From: Siniperca chuatsi
Taxonomy: Eukaryota; Chordata; Actinopteri; Centrarchiformes; Sinipercidae
Length of the DNA stretch: 64,000 bases
Direction: 5' to 3'
NCBI RefSeq assembly: GCF_020085105.1
Contig: NC_058062.1
Location: 8,049,945 to 8,113,944, forward strand
Position numbers and translations under genes: made by a program. Under the pieces are notes generated by a model. That model saw nothing but the letters and a program-made list of their open reading frames with translations. It was not told the DNA's origin and did no database searches. Shown here piece by piece: positions 63,604 through 64,000 of the stretch (within the stretch, counting starts at the first letter, position 1; the number at the start of each line of letters is the position of its first letter).

Positions 63604-64000
63604 ATGAGCTCTATAAATTAATCATTGATCATCCTTCTCATGTTTAATAATGATGATTGAGCTTTCACAGTGATGATGGTTTAGTTACATGTGATGGATT
63701 AATGATATGGGTGCCATAAACAGCCACAATGTTCTGGTGCTTTTGGAGAACCTCTCCAATGCGACACAATGACTGAAATTGCACTTCCTCTTTGCCGTTC
63801 TTCTCATTGACAGGAGAAGTATTGATATGCAAACAGATGTTTAAGGGCGTTTCTACATTCATTTATGGAAAACTGTGGAAGTGGAAATGAGGCTCGTGCC
63901 CGTGCATCCAGTTCCACAAGGACTGAGACTTTATAAAACGAACGTATAAATCTGACGAAAAGAATGCATATTTCTATCTTTGAATCTACAGAGTTTTGTG

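Noticed and set aside
24000..64000. Exons of MAD1L1 expected from human gene order
   Set aside because: No frame on either strand shows its coiled-coil or C-terminal domain.

Overview
The window is vertebrate nuclear DNA, almost certainly from a ray-finned (percomorph-like) teleost. The evidence is multi-exon genes with GT/GC-AG introns whose peptides match known vertebrate proteins, and a dense population of fish-type repeats: Tc1 elements, hAT-like MITEs starting TAGGGCTG, an L2/CR1-type LINE tail, a DIRS fragment, and the common fish repeat mentioning 'gctaacatgctaac'. The species cannot be fixed from the sequence.

The left 24 kb is compact and genic. The first coding exon of a tweety-family gene (ttyh3-like) lies on the minus strand at 2236-2361, and the rest of that gene runs off the left edge. 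Head-to-head with it is snx8 (sorting nexin 8, plus strand, 13 coding exons, 4015-13010, 516 residues). Snx8 ends tail-to-tail against nudt1 (MTH1, minus strand, 3 coding exons, 20605 down to 14776, 156 residues). Upstream of nudt1, and divergent from it, is mrm2 (mitochondrial rRNA 2'-O-methyltransferase, plus strand, 2 coding exons, 21749-23995, 239 residues). The order and relative orientation SNX8-NUDT1-MRM2 is, as I recall it, the same as on human 7p22. The four proteins are unrelated in function: chloride channel family, endosomal sorting, nucleotide-pool sanitation and mitoribosome assembly.

From about 24 kb to the right edge (40 kb) I find no host coding exon. The region holds a second Tc1 relic (25389-26971), an L2/CR1 LINE 3' end on the minus strand (about 29410-30480), a 370-bp MITE, a (TA)n tract, a perfect 16-bp-arm hairpin at 37646, copies of an interspersed fish repeat, several hAT-like elements with readable 8-bp target duplications (53217-54105, 58820-59324, 63115-63603), and a DIRS-like reverse transcriptase/RNase H fragment (60680-61756). 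Human synteny would put MAD1L1 next after MRM2, but no exon of it could be recognised. The desert may be the large introns of the next gene or true intergenic DNA.

All splice sites were assigned by reading peptide continuity and splice consensus by eye. 5' UTR exons and poly(A) sites are inferences.
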